64,000 bases of DNA from Abelmoschus esculentus. Its lineage: Eukaryota; Streptophyta; Magnoliopsida; Malvales; Malvaceae. Made by a program: the position numbers and the translations under genes. The notes below the pieces were generated by a model. That model did no database searches, was not told the DNA's origin, and saw only the letters and a program-made list of their open reading frames with translations. The stretch spans positions 3,541,501 through 3,605,500 of the forward strand of contig JAUCBN010000049.1 of assembly GCA_035048815.1 (NCBI GenBank). Direction: 5' to 3'. Below, piece by piece: positions 1 to 10,116 of this stretch (position 1 is its first letter; every line of letters begins with the position of its first letter).

Positions 1-260
1 GGTGACTTTGTGTCCGACCGTGCGTGTAGAGCTTGCCTATATGTAAACAAGGGTGACTTTGTGTCCGACCGTGCATATAGTTGACCCATGCGTAAACAAG
101 GGCGACTTTGTGTCTGACCGTGCGTGTAGAGCTTGCCTATATGTAAACAAGGGTGCTTTGTGTCCGACCGTGCATATAGTTGACCCATGCGTAAACAAGG
201 GTGACTTTGTGTCCGACCGTGCGTAGTGGGGGTAACATGTATACAAGGGTGACTATGTGT
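1..260 (+). repeat. Minisatellite of about 50 bp units inside LTR D
   Basis: About five units alternate between two forms, one with 'gtgtagagcttgcctatatg' and one with 'atatagttgacccatgcg'. Each unit contains the block 'gggtgactttgtgtccgacc'. The other D copy has only two to three units, at about 29176-29320, so unit number varies between copies. Short ORFs across it are by-products of the repeat. Confidence 0.85.
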
Positions 261-986
261 CCGACCGATGCATGTTGAGACCAAGTATCTCCAATTATGA
301 AAAAAAGAATCCGTGTATTCGCTGAAATAAAACTTCATATTAAGTGATCACTAGAAAGTCAATATGCATATATGAACTGGAATGATATACTTGTGCATGA
401 CACACGAAATGATTTGACATTGTTGATAAGCATGATTTGGTTTCACATATTTCAAAGAAGCATGAAGGATGCAAGTATGACTTATAAATGATTTTGAACT
501 TTTTTAGAGCTTCCTCACTAAGCATGTTGTGCTTAAGCTCTCTCTTTTCATACTTGCAAAAAAATAGTGATATTCGAGGCTACTTTCGGAGCAAGGGAAC
601 CAAGGGGAAGGTTATCTCAATTTTTGGTATGTTTTGGCAAATAACTTGGGGCTTGGCAATGTGTAAATCAAACCCATGTGAAGTGTGTGATTTTTTTTTG
701 CTTTGGTTAATGTTGTAATAAGACCTATAATGTTTTAGATTGTTAATTGATGGACTATGGTGTTGTTTGGATTTTTGAAGCATGTACATGCATGAACATT
801 TTTGATTTTAAATCATATTTTAGGAAGCATGCCTATAGATTGTTTGGGATCTTTGATATGATAAATGTGTGCTTTAAATTGTTTCTTATGCTTAGGAAAT
901 TATGCATATAATTAGGGGTGATTAAAGGTTATGTTTGAATGGGTGGAATTAACTTAGAATGTTCAAACTTGTCAAATTGCACAGGG

Positions 987-1166
987 GGTATCGATACCTC
1001 TAGTAAGGGTATATCGATACCCAAGGCTTAATTTGGGGTGGTTCGAAGCATGGTTCGATGCAATTACCCCATTGGACGTTTGGGTATCGATAACACCTAT
1101 GGGGGTATCGATACCAATAGCCTTCGAAGTGCAATAGGACTATTCCCACGATAGGGTATCGATACC
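987..1166. repeat. Cluster of GGTATCGATACC palindromes in LTR D
   Basis: Perfect 12-bp palindromes lie at 987-998, 1104-1115 and 1155-1166. Degenerate copies lie near 1009-1022 and 1083-1094. The collinear position of the other D LTR (about 30010-30200) carries GGTTTCGAAACC instead. Confidence 0.9.
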
Positions 1167-1741
1167 CCTGACCATAAGTGTCATTTTAAGTGTTGAAAAT
1201 TACGTTTAGGCTCGAATGTCTTTCCACGATCGAATATAGATGCAATGAGTAACAATTCGAGTGGTAATATCACCTTGATGCATGATGTTCATTTAAATTC
1301 ACATAGGTAAATTAATGCTAGTTTTTAGTCCCTGTGATATTGTGAGCTTTACAATTAGGTCCCTATTGTATGAAACATGAAATTGACGATACTATAATGG
1401 TCCGATTGATTTGAATATTGCTGTGAGTATGCTATGCATGATTAATTGAACTATGGTGGGTTGAATTTCCGGTTTATTATAGGAATTAGATTTATTGCGT
1501 TTTGGTCCCTATGTACTTATATGCTAGTTGAATGATCAGTTGTGAATCGTATGTTCCCATTTTCGTTACGCATGACCTCGACACACATAGGAACTTAATT
1601 ATGCATCTATTTAAGAAATAAAAAAAAAACATATCCGTTTTCAAGGTTGTTAAACGAATTGGACCTTAACGGGTTTGGTTCGATATTTCCCGTGTAACCC
1701 GTTAGTGTCGGTTCCGTCCAGGTCGGGCTAAGGGGGTTACA

Positions 1742-1918
1742 AGAACGATAGCGCCTTAACATAGACACATGGAAAATATCGTGTAGACGTGCCAAATTTG
1801 GAGGTAAAGCTAGCCGATAAGCTACCGGTCCAACCCTCTGAAGCACCTCATAAGGTCCGATGTACCTTGGACTCAACTTTCCTTTGCGACTAAATCGGAT
1901 GATCCCTTTCCACTGATG
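1742..1918 (-). pseudogene. Chromovirus integrase C-terminal fragment
   Basis: On the minus strand the translation includes KLSPRYIGPYEVL and DIFHVSMLRRYRS. These are hallmarks of the end of chromovirus (Ty3/gypsy) integrase, just before the chromodomain or pol end. Only about 59 codons remain. The downstream side is cut by the family D LTR at 1741. The upstream side is fused at about 1918 to copia integrase sequence. It cannot encode a working enzyme. Confidence 0.85.
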
Positions 1919-2270
1919 AAGTCATCAGTGAAAGTGATGAAGTACTGAAATCCACCTCTAGCTTGTGTGTTCATTGGTCCACATACATCACTATGTATTA
2001 ATCCCAATAAATCACTTGCTCGCTCACTTTTACCATTAAAAGGAGCCTTATTCATTTTCCTAATAAGCAAGATTCACATACATCCAGTTGTTCGAAAACA
2101 AATGAATCTAAGAATCCATCTTTATGGAGTTTTGATATGCGTTTCTCACTTATATGGCCTAAACGACAATGCCAGAGATAAGTTTGATTTGAGTCATTTG
2201 TTTTTGATATTTTGGTATTTATGTTATAAATGGCATTTTCTAGATTTAAAATATATAAGCCATTAACCAA
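1919..2270 (-). pseudogene. Copia GAG-pre-integrase and start of integrase
   Basis: The minus-strand translation shows WHCRLGHISEKRISKL and CESCLLGKM. This is the His/Cys-bearing GAG-pre-integrase and zinc-binding start of Ty1/copia integrase. It is followed by DLLGLIHSDVCGPM, which holds the first catalytic Asp of integrase, and FITFTDDF, where copia homology ends. Between 2459 and 2270 the reading frame is broken relative to the protease part, with many A/T-rich stops. Confidence 0.85.
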
Positions 2271-2458
2271 TTATGCTCAACCATAAAAAACATTATCGAG
2301 ATAAAAAGAACAACAATTATTCTTAATAATAATCTCAAAGCCAATCTTGTCCAAACAAGAAATCGAAATAATGTTTTTAGTCAAACTAGGCACAAAATAA
2401 CAATCATCTAAATGTAAATCAAGTTCACTAGGTAAAGATAAAACGTATGTTCCTATAG

Positions 2459-3463
2459 CTAATGCAGCAACTCTTGCTCCATTTCCACTCGTAGGTCTAC
2501 GTCTCCCTTAGCTAGATTCCTTCTCTTTTGAAGTCCCTGTACAGAAGTACATATATGAGAACCACAACCGGTATCTAATACCCAAGAAGAAGATGTTGAC
2601 AGATTCACATCAATAACATAAATACCTAAAGTAGATGCACCATTTACTTTTGCCTTTTTAACCTCTTCAAGGTAGATGGGGCATTTTCTTTTCCAGTGTC
2701 CGGTCTTATTGCAGTGGAAACATTTTCCTTCCTTGCTAACTCCTCCTTTGGGTGTCAGTGCATCATGTCCTTTGGGTATAGTCTTACCTTTACCCTTGTA
2801 CTTTTCCACTACTTTTCCCTTTCCTTTGTCCTTGCGGACCATCAGAATGGGCTTAGGTCCAACCTTAGTCATATTTTTCTTAGCAGTTCGTAATATGCCA
2901 AGTAACTGTGGCAAAGTTTTGTTAATTTCATTCATGTTGAAATTAAGGACAAATTGATTGAAGCTATTCGGCAACGATTGTAGAATAACATCAGTAGCCA
3001 ATTCATCCTTGAGAGGAAAGCCTAGCTTTTCCAACGTTTGGATATAGCCTATCATCTTAATGACATGAGCTCTTACAGGAGATCCCTCTACCATTTTGCA
3101 CTGAAATAGAGCTTTAGAGGTCTCATACCTCTCTTGACGTGCTTGCTCCTCATATATTTCTTTGAGGTTTTGAATCATATCATATGTAACCATGTCCTCA
3201 TGTTGTTTCTAAAGATCAGGAGTCATGGTAACAAGCATAAGACATCCGACATCTAACATGTCATCCATATGTTTCTTAAACTTGTCTTTGTCAGCTCTAG
3301 AAGCATTAGTTGTCGGTTCATCTGGAACAGGTTCTTCAATGACATATTCATTTCTTTCCTGTTTGAGAACAATTCTCAAATTGCGGAACCAATCAACGAA
3401 GTTTATGCCGTTGAGTTTCTCCTTCTCAAGGAGTGATCGCAGTGATATAGTGTTGTTTGCCAT
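2459..3463 (-). pseudogene. Copia gag and protease, one nonsense codon
   Basis: The start is the ATG at 3463 (MANNTISLRSLLEKEKLNG), typical of copia Gag. The frame runs to 3209, meets one TAG, probably CAG to TAG, and resumes in the same frame to 2459. It holds the UBN2-type Gag core (YDMIQNLKEIY) and a lysine-rich stretch. A CCHC zinc knuckle follows (CFHCNKTGHWKRKC, CX2CX4HX4C). The protease active-site motif SWVLDTGCGSHIC is intact, with the D-T-G triad. After that the frame leaves copia homology. Confidence 0.88.
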
Positions 3464-4860
3464 TTAGATCTACCACAATGGAAATACATAATATAAATTT
3501 ACCAATTTGAAATATTATAAATAGGTCTTTCTTTATAAAATACTCCCACTGTTTTGTTCAAAATTAAAAAACCCTCTCGTTTTTAATTTCGGAAAAATTC
3601 GTGAGCGAGGATCCATAATTCACCAATTTCCTAAATCAGCTTCGGCTTTTCTTTTAGGATAGAGGTTATTTAGGTAGGTAACCCTTTACTAATTACATCT
3701 CATGTAACTCCTCCATTTTGTGAACAACTCTTGTTCAGTCATCTCATGACTTAACCAAATACTTAGTCTTTAGGTTTCTAATCCTATTAGAACAACCTAA
3801 TTAAGTTATTACCAATATTTCGACCGACGAATATCACTTGCTTATTCTTCGCGTTTAACCAAGATGGACTTATGTGTCAATGCTTTGGCAAGACCCACAT
3901 AAGATCGATCAAGGCCTTAACGAGGGCAAATATTGGACGAATAAATTTAACTTAGATTAATTTGGGGAAAACTTTAACTATCTCATCGTTATTTCTTTTA
4001 ATTTTGCCCTTATTGATCTCATCAATATATACGAGTAGAAGATATATATCATACATTGCATCACATACATGATAGATATAAAACAATAAGATTGCAATGG
4101 TTATAGCCCAAAATAAAGAACTAAGGTGGCCCATCCCAAGTCAATAGGAGAACCTTAAAACCCTAATTCAACACTAAAACTGCTTCTCAGGCATCTTCTC
4201 GCCTTTGATCCAAACATCTCGATGGCTTCTTGGAATAATATTATAATTATAAAAACTTGTTTTACATACGAGGGAGTAAGATGAGAAGATAAGTACAAAA
4301 GAGATAGAGAAAGGCACGACACGCAGGTCGTATTTAAAATTTACAACTATTGTAAAAGCAAGGGCTATAACCATGCATGTCAAACACCGTGCAAAGCAAA
4401 CATATCATATATATGCTATCACGAAATCGTTAATATTACCAATATGGGCCTACAATCTATGTTAATATTACCATATTACCAATATGGCAGGAAATATTGA
4501 AAAATAGCGACTATTTTTCTATGAAAAAATATCACGATTTGATAAGATTTATCAACAGAATCGTGTTTTTGAGATTTTTAAATCTCGTAGATTTTTCCAT
4601 ATCGGAATAACAATTATTCCTTTTTCGTTGATGCGATCTGCTATCGCACTTCCGCCAATCACTATGTCAACGATTGACATATGATTATCATAAAACCCTT
4701 ATAGAAACATGTCGATTGTAATTAACAGATTAACATATTAATCGTATCCTTAATCGACTATCAATATCAATATTTATATCGCTGATATAGTAAAACAAAT
4801 CATGCATCTCATACATATCGCATCACCCAAGTATTTAACCCGATTACGGATCGTACAAGT
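3464..4860. other. Untranslated leader of the copia element
   Basis: About 1.4 kb lies between the primer-binding site and the gag start on the minus strand. It is A/T-rich with many stops in all frames, and no domain is recognised. Such a long leader could include an eroded upstream insertion, but no boundaries or target duplications were seen. Confidence 0.5.
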
Positions 4861-4873
4861 GGCTCTGATACCA
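4861..4873 (-). other. Primer-binding site, initiator tRNA-Met
   Basis: On the minus strand this reads TGGTATCAGAGCC, complementary to the 3' end of plant initiator tRNA-Met, the usual primer of Ty1/copia elements. It lies four bases after the LTR terminus. Confidence 0.9.
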
Positions 4874-4877
4874 CTAT

Positions 4878-6329
4878 TGGGACCGCCGGCACACCCCATG
4901 GCGCAGCGGAACAAAATTACGATGGTGTTTCTAGTGATCCATGTACATTTAATCCAAAATCAAGAGGAAGAGATGCGATGACTTACATTGGGTTCCTTGA
5001 TAAGCAGCAAAAAACAACAATTGGATTTGCTACAATCAAGATCGTTCGATAATTCGAATCTTTAGCCTCCACGAATATCGTCTCGGCCTCTACTCAGTTC
5101 ACCCGGTTGAGAGAGCAAAATCTCGAAAAACTGTTTTTCGTGATTCTAGGGTTTGGGAATTCGGAATTCTCTGATGTGGCTGCTAGACCAAAAGATCCTT
5201 TATATAGGTATAACCCTAGGTATAAGATTTTGATTCTTAATTTGTTTATAGGAAATAATTACTTTAATTATTTCCTTAAATTTCAGAATTTATATTTAAT
5301 TCAAATTTAAAAGGGATACAATTACTTTAATTATATCATTTATTTAAAATTTGGGATTAAATATATAATCCACTTATACTTAGATATATTTTTGCTCCTT
5401 TTCAACCATTGGGTGTGACCCTGTAGGCTTATTGTAACGTTAGTAATAATATTAGAACAATTCTAATATTACAAACAATGAGTGGCATCTAGAAATATAT
5501 CATTGTCATCCAAGTTACAAGAGATCATGATTTGATGTATCATGTTTGTGACCAACTATCTTAATGTATTATATCCTTTTGTCTTTTTATATCTTTAATA
5601 AGCACAAGTCTTGGAATAGTCACACTTGTATAGCCTATTTTAATGTTTCTTGATATCTAGAGTGGACTACTTTTAATGAATAATTTGTGATATCTCATAT
5701 GAACGTATTCAAGCATGGTCATGCATTTCTATTCTCACTCAATCAAGTGGCCTTTGATATATTTTCCTATTATGTAGGAAGGACAAATCCTATCTTGATC
5801 ATTCACATCTCACTACATATATTGTAATATGTCCAATGTCAGTTTTTATAGTGTAACTAATTACTAAACACGTTTAACTGCATCAAAACATAAAACAACA
5901 TATGTTGAGATAGTAACAATCTCAAGTCTAAGGATCATACATATAGTTGTCACTATGAGCAGTATCGTAAACGTCACATAATAATCCAAGATATATACTC
6001 ATAGTGGGTCAATCCAATATATTATTCTCTACTAATATAATCATGTATTAATTTTGACATCTCTATGTCAATGACAACTCATTGTCATCAATTAATCACA
6101 TGTTAGTCTTAAGCGTATTATTATTGTCCATACCCATAATAATACTTGACTAATGATCTTTTAATAATAATACATATATTATTATATGGACCTTATTTTT
6201 TCTCAGTTTATGTTATATATTGACACATATATCTGAAAACAACAATGGAAATGCCTTTATTCAATAAAATTGGTAAATAAAAGTATCCTTACAATCATCA
6301 TTTGATTGGTCTTTAGGCATGCTCTAACA
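4878..6329 (-). mobile_element. Copia 5' LTR
   Basis: It begins TGTTAGAGCATGCC at 6329 on the minus strand and ends GGCGGTCCCA at 4878, next to the primer site. Length is 1452 bp and A/T-rich. No second copy is present in the window because the 3' half of the element is missing. Confidence 0.85.
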
Positions 6330-6998
6330 GAACTTACCTGGACAACTAATTATCCAATTTGCTTCATGTTGTTCTTTGTTGTTTGGTACTTCAAGTTTGT
6401 TATGTTCTTCAGGTTCGACAATTGTATTGCCGAGGTAATTTTTAAGGATATCTTCCTCAACTCCAAAATTGAATTCGGTAGTTGCTAGGATGATCTTGCA
6501 TTCCTCTAGATCATCCGCATGCTTAAGAGTGTGAAAAGCATTGAGCTTAACTTGCTAGTCATTGAATCGCATCATAAGTTCTCCCATGTCAACATCGATT
6601 AAAGTCCTCCCCGTTGCTAAAAATGGCCTCCCAAGAATGATGGGTGTAAATTCGTCTACTTCACAATCCAAAACAATGAAATCAGCGGGAAAAATAAATT
6701 TATCGACCCTTACCAATATGTCCTCAATTTTCCCTTCTAGATGCACATAAGATCTATCGGCAAGCTACAACATCACTTTGGTGGGTCTAGCCTTTCCGAT
6801 TCCCAATCGATGGAAAAACGATTTTGGCATAAGATTTATGCTAGCTCTTAGATCGCATAGCGCTTTTCCAGTATAATGATTTTCAATTGCGCATGGAATT
6901 GTGAAACTTCTAGAATCCTTTAATTTCGGTGGCATCCGGAAGTGCAACATAGTCATGCATCCTTCCGTCACGGTAATAGTCTCAAACTCACCTAAATT
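6330..6998 (-). pseudogene. Athila-type protease fragment (element G)
   Basis: The minus-strand translation carries TEGCMTMLHFRMPPKLKD, then the retropepsin region, with ALCDLRASINLMPKS where other copies have CDLGAS. It continues through QLADRSY and PIILGRPFLATGRTLID. One stop follows RFND at 6555, after which QVKLNAFHTLKHADD continues in frame. The G-to-R change beside the catalytic Asp would be expected to damage the enzyme. It is the continuation of element G gag, separated from it by element E and cut on the left by the copia LTR. Confidence 0.8.
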
Positions 6999-7431
6999 AA
7001 ACTAAGCATTCGACCAACTCAATCAAGGCATTCAATCAAGCAATAAATAAGACAAGTAAAACGGAATTTTGATTCAATTATTTACCCCCTCACTTAAAGA
7101 ATATTTTCTCAATATGAAAATTAAAGTACAAGAGAAGGAATAGAGATACTCCCCATGTCTAAGGTGAGTTTTTTTGTCGGTTTATGGGGAGAACGACGTC
7201 TTTTGAGGTTTTAAGGAGTATGCAATTCCTCATTTGCATTTCTCAAGTTTCATGCATGACCAAACCATTCGAATCTGAGAAAAATTCTGTGCAAATTTAT
7301 TTAAAGATAACTTAGATAAAAATAAAAATAAAAAAAATAAATTAAAAAAAATAAAAAAACAAAGAAAGAAAATGGGGTGCCTCCCATTTAGCGCTTTGTT
7401 TAACATCATTAGCTTAACGACCTGATTCAGA
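6999..7431 (-). other. 3' non-coding tail of element E
   Basis: This contains the minus-strand motif AAATGGGAGGCACCCC at 7373-7388. It corresponds to the ATGGGAGGCAACCC motif downstream of integrase in the plus-strand Athila. An A-rich run at 7318-7370 and the oligopurine near 7083 follow. No supportable gene. Confidence 0.65.
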
Positions 7432-8620
7432 CTACAGGTTCTGCGAGAAGTTCTTTTCTCGGTTCGCATGTTTTATCCAACTGAGAATTTCTCTATGAGA
7501 AATTTTTCGATCATGGCATTCCTTCAACTTTTTCGCCGAAGTATCTTCTTTAATATGCAATTTATCCGGCGGTAATTTTAATTCCAACTTTGATGCCTGC
7601 AAGATTAATGGAAAATATTTAGTTTTTGAAGGCATTAAATAGAAATTAGAAATAGAATAAATAATTTCTTCAAACTTCCTATCGTTAAATTCCACTTTTT
7701 CTAACTCCCTGCAAAAATCAAGTAGCAAATTAGTCTCAAAAAATTCATTAGAAAATGGATCGGCAATATCAACAAAATTCAAGCTTGCCACATTATCCGG
7801 ATATTTCATAGCTTTATATACGTCAAACTTGACGACTTCTCCATCAAATTCCATAGTTAAAATGCCACTACGAACATCAATCTTCGTGTTTGCCGTGCTA
7901 AAGAATGGTCTCCCAAGAAGTATTTCAGATCCCATATTACTGCGATCATTTTCCATGTCAATTATATAAAAATCAGTAGGAAATGTTAAATCATTTACCT
8001 TCACTAAAACATTTTCTAGAACTCCTTCGGGGTAGATGATTGATCGATCGGCGAGTTGTATCATTACTCTCGTCTCTTTCAATGGTTCATTGGAAATTTT
8101 GTTATAGACGGACAATGGCATCACATTGATGGATGCGCCTAAGTCACACATTGCACGCTTGATTCCAACATTACCAATTTTGCATGAGATGACAAACATA
8201 CCTTGATCTTTGTACTTGGGTGGAAGCTTTTTTTGAAAAATTGCTGAAACCTTTTCCCCAAGGTTCACCTTTTCATTCCTATTCAATCGCCTTCGGTTTG
8301 TGCAAAGATCTTTCACGAATTTCGCATACTTTGGTATTTTCCGAATTACATCAAGAAAAGGGATGTTAGTTTCTACCTTCATAAAGATGTCGAGGATTTC
8401 TTTCTCTTCCGCTTTCTTGTCTCGTTACATAAGCCTAGAAGGAAAAGGAGGCAAAGTTTCGTAAGGAGAAGAAAAAGAAGAAATGGAAGCAAATTTACCA
8501 AAAATGTTTGAAGGCAAATGATCTTTTTCTTGTTTCTTTGACGATGCATCTTCTTTTTGTTTATCGGACTTGTTTGAAGCTTCAGGTGAGATGATGGTTC
8601 CACTTCGGAGAGTGACCGAA
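7432..8620 (-). pseudogene. Element E: end of gag and intact-looking protease domain
   Basis: The open frame 8382-7432 (316 residues) starts MKVETNIPFLDVIRKIPKY. It holds the Athila protease region: RAMCDLGASINVMPLSVY with the catalytic Asp, IQLADRSIIYPEG, and SEILLGRPFFSTANTK, the Gly of the second retropepsin motif. Upstream, 8620-8383 encodes VTLRSGTIIS and a Ser/Pro-rich linker, separated by one in-frame stop. The frame ends at FSQNL with a stop where Athila pol would continue into reverse transcriptase. The gag end is cut exactly at 8620 by the insertion of element A. Confidence 0.85.
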
Positions 8621-8625
8621 CTTAC
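8621..8625. repeat. Target-site duplication of element A (left copy)
   Basis: CTTAC immediately precedes TGATGAGTGC at 8626 and is repeated at 16580-16584 after the 3' LTR. Removing A and one CTTAC restores continuity of the element E gag reading on the minus strand. Confidence 0.95.
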
Positions 8626-9997
8626 TGATGAGTGCATAAAAGTCCTTTTTTTAATACCATTTTCCCACTCGATATTTACTAATAAAGGACAGGATTAAGG
8701 GCATTAATGGATAATTCTGTATATTTTCCATACTTCAGCATCCAAACATACAATTCATGAATTCATCTAATAATTGGCATAAAAAAGATGCATTTTGATA
8801 GTTTTCTTTCTTAGACAGGAAACTACTTATAAAGATGGCCAATTGAGAAGATAGATGCTGGAATGTAGATGAAGCACCTGCCACGGCAGCACTTTCTGAT
8901 GCAGTGGCAGCAGAGCGAAGATGACAAGCAGTGCTCGACAGAAAGAGAAAAAGATGATGATCTTAACGGACAAAGAGTAAAAAAAAGACGGAGCCAAATT
9001 ATGGAGTCAAGCCTTGGTCAAAGTCACGTGCGGGAAAGAAGAGATATTTTAGGAAATAAGAATTAATTGTTATAGTTTAATTAGGAATTATACTTCTCTC
9101 TTCTTTATAACTCTTTCCTTGCATGGAAAGCTTTAACCTAGGGCTTGGCCTATACAAGGCACACATTAGGCTTAGTCTAGTGAAGTCGGATTTTACCTAG
9201 AATATACTCTTAGCCGCCGACTACACCATGTTCTAAACTTCTTCGGAGGTTTAGGTTATTTGTGGAGTAGTTGGAGAAGATGGTTGTGTTAGGTTTTATA
9301 TTTATTAATGCAAAACTTATTTCATAGTTTATTCTATCTTGGTATTTACTCTTCTCGCATATGAGCTCGAAAGATAGTATGTGATGAAAAATCTATTTGC
9401 CTAGCATCGGGAGATGTAGGTTCACGAAATGAGAGAATACGGTCTTTGCTCATGGGCGTTGATTAATCTGGTTGAGAGATTAACCACCTAGGATTTCAGC
9501 GACTAGCAAGACGCATGTGTTTGGTTGTTGTCCGCCCTTTATTCATGCCGCGAGGTATCATCAAGATGTGGGTTTCAATAGTTCTCTTCACTTAGAGATA
9601 AGGAAAAAGACATACAAGGATGCTCTGTCGAACTATGAAATATTGAATTGTCGATAAGGCATAGCCCCGCCTAGGCAGTTGCGGCAACCGTTTGTGCGAC
9701 CCGCCGAGGCTGCAGTTCAACCCCTTGCATTAATAAGTGGATACCTAATACAACTGGATTCTCCTCTACAAAACACTCAACTTAGCCTCGCTTCTCTTAT
9801 CCTTATTCCTTCCTTATTTAGTTTAGTTTTAGTTGTTAAATCAGTAATCTCAAACTCAATAATTACTTGTGTTTTTACTTTTTATAGTGTAGCCGTAAGA
9901 GGTAGTGAATTCGACACAGTCCTTGTGGGTTCGACAACATAAAGTATTAAAATTTGACAAAGTTGGAAAAAACTAAAGGACTTCTGAGCCTCCATCA
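8626..9997 (+). mobile_element. 5' LTR of element A
   Basis: It runs from TGATGAGTGCATAAAAG to GAGCCTCCATCA, 1372 bp. It contains the core-promoter-like text 'ggcctatacaaggcacac' near 9147, where the 3' LTR has TATATAA. A palindrome CTGCCACGGCAG lies at 8878-8889. Near the end is 'tccttgtgggttcgac', a block shared by families A and B. Confidence 0.95.
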
Positions 9998-10001
9998 GAT
10001 T

Positions 10002-10019
10002 TGGTGTCGTTGCCGGGCA
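10002..10019 (+). other. Primer-binding site of element A, tRNA-Asp type, degenerate
   Basis: TGGTGTCGTTGCCGGGCA differs at three positions from TGGCGCCGTTGCCGGGGA, the complement of plant tRNA-Asp(GUC). The perfect version lies at 59321-59338 in the C element. It starts four bases after the 5' LTR. Confidence 0.85.
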
Positions 10020-10116
10020 GTGGCGCTCAATTTTACTACCAATTATTTTTGCACCTTTTTTTTTCTTTTTCTTTTTTACTTTTAATTTCTTTTAATTAAC
10101 TAGGGTTGTTTTGTGT

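Larger units (their letters stand above)
1..1741 (+). mobile_element. Chromovirus-type LTR (family D), 3' part
   Basis: This stretch is collinear with the last 1.6 kb of the solo LTR at 27429-30760. Shared landmarks are the minisatellite, a palindrome box, runs such as 'caccttgatgcat' and 'tttaattgaac'-like text, and the terminus GGGGGTTACA. The LTR ends at 1741 with CA. It is followed by integrase sequence on the other strand rather than a primer-binding site, so it is a solo LTR or the 3' LTR of an element lying to the left. The 5' end is outside the window. Coding content: none seen. Confidence 0.85.
1919..6329 (-). mobile_element. Ty1/copia retrotransposon, 5' part only
   Basis: Read on the minus strand, the order is 5' LTR (6329-4878), initiator-Met tRNA primer site (4873-4861), a long leader, gag with zinc knuckle, protease, GAG-pre-integrase and the first residues of integrase. 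It stops at about 1919 against unrelated chromovirus integrase, so most of integrase, reverse transcriptase, RNase H and the 3' LTR are missing. It sits in the protease region of Athila-like element G. Target duplication cannot be tested because the left end is lost; the five bases to its right are GAACT. Confidence 0.88.

Noticed and set aside
1..260. CRISPR-like array of repeats and spacers
   Set aside because: Units are imperfect, the 'spacers' are themselves repeated, and the block lies inside a plant LTR with no cas genes. It is a minisatellite.
9679..9942. 87-codon ORF repeated at 16274-16522
   Set aside because: Both copies are at the same place in the two LTRs of element A. Similarity is explained by LTR identity, and no domain is seen.
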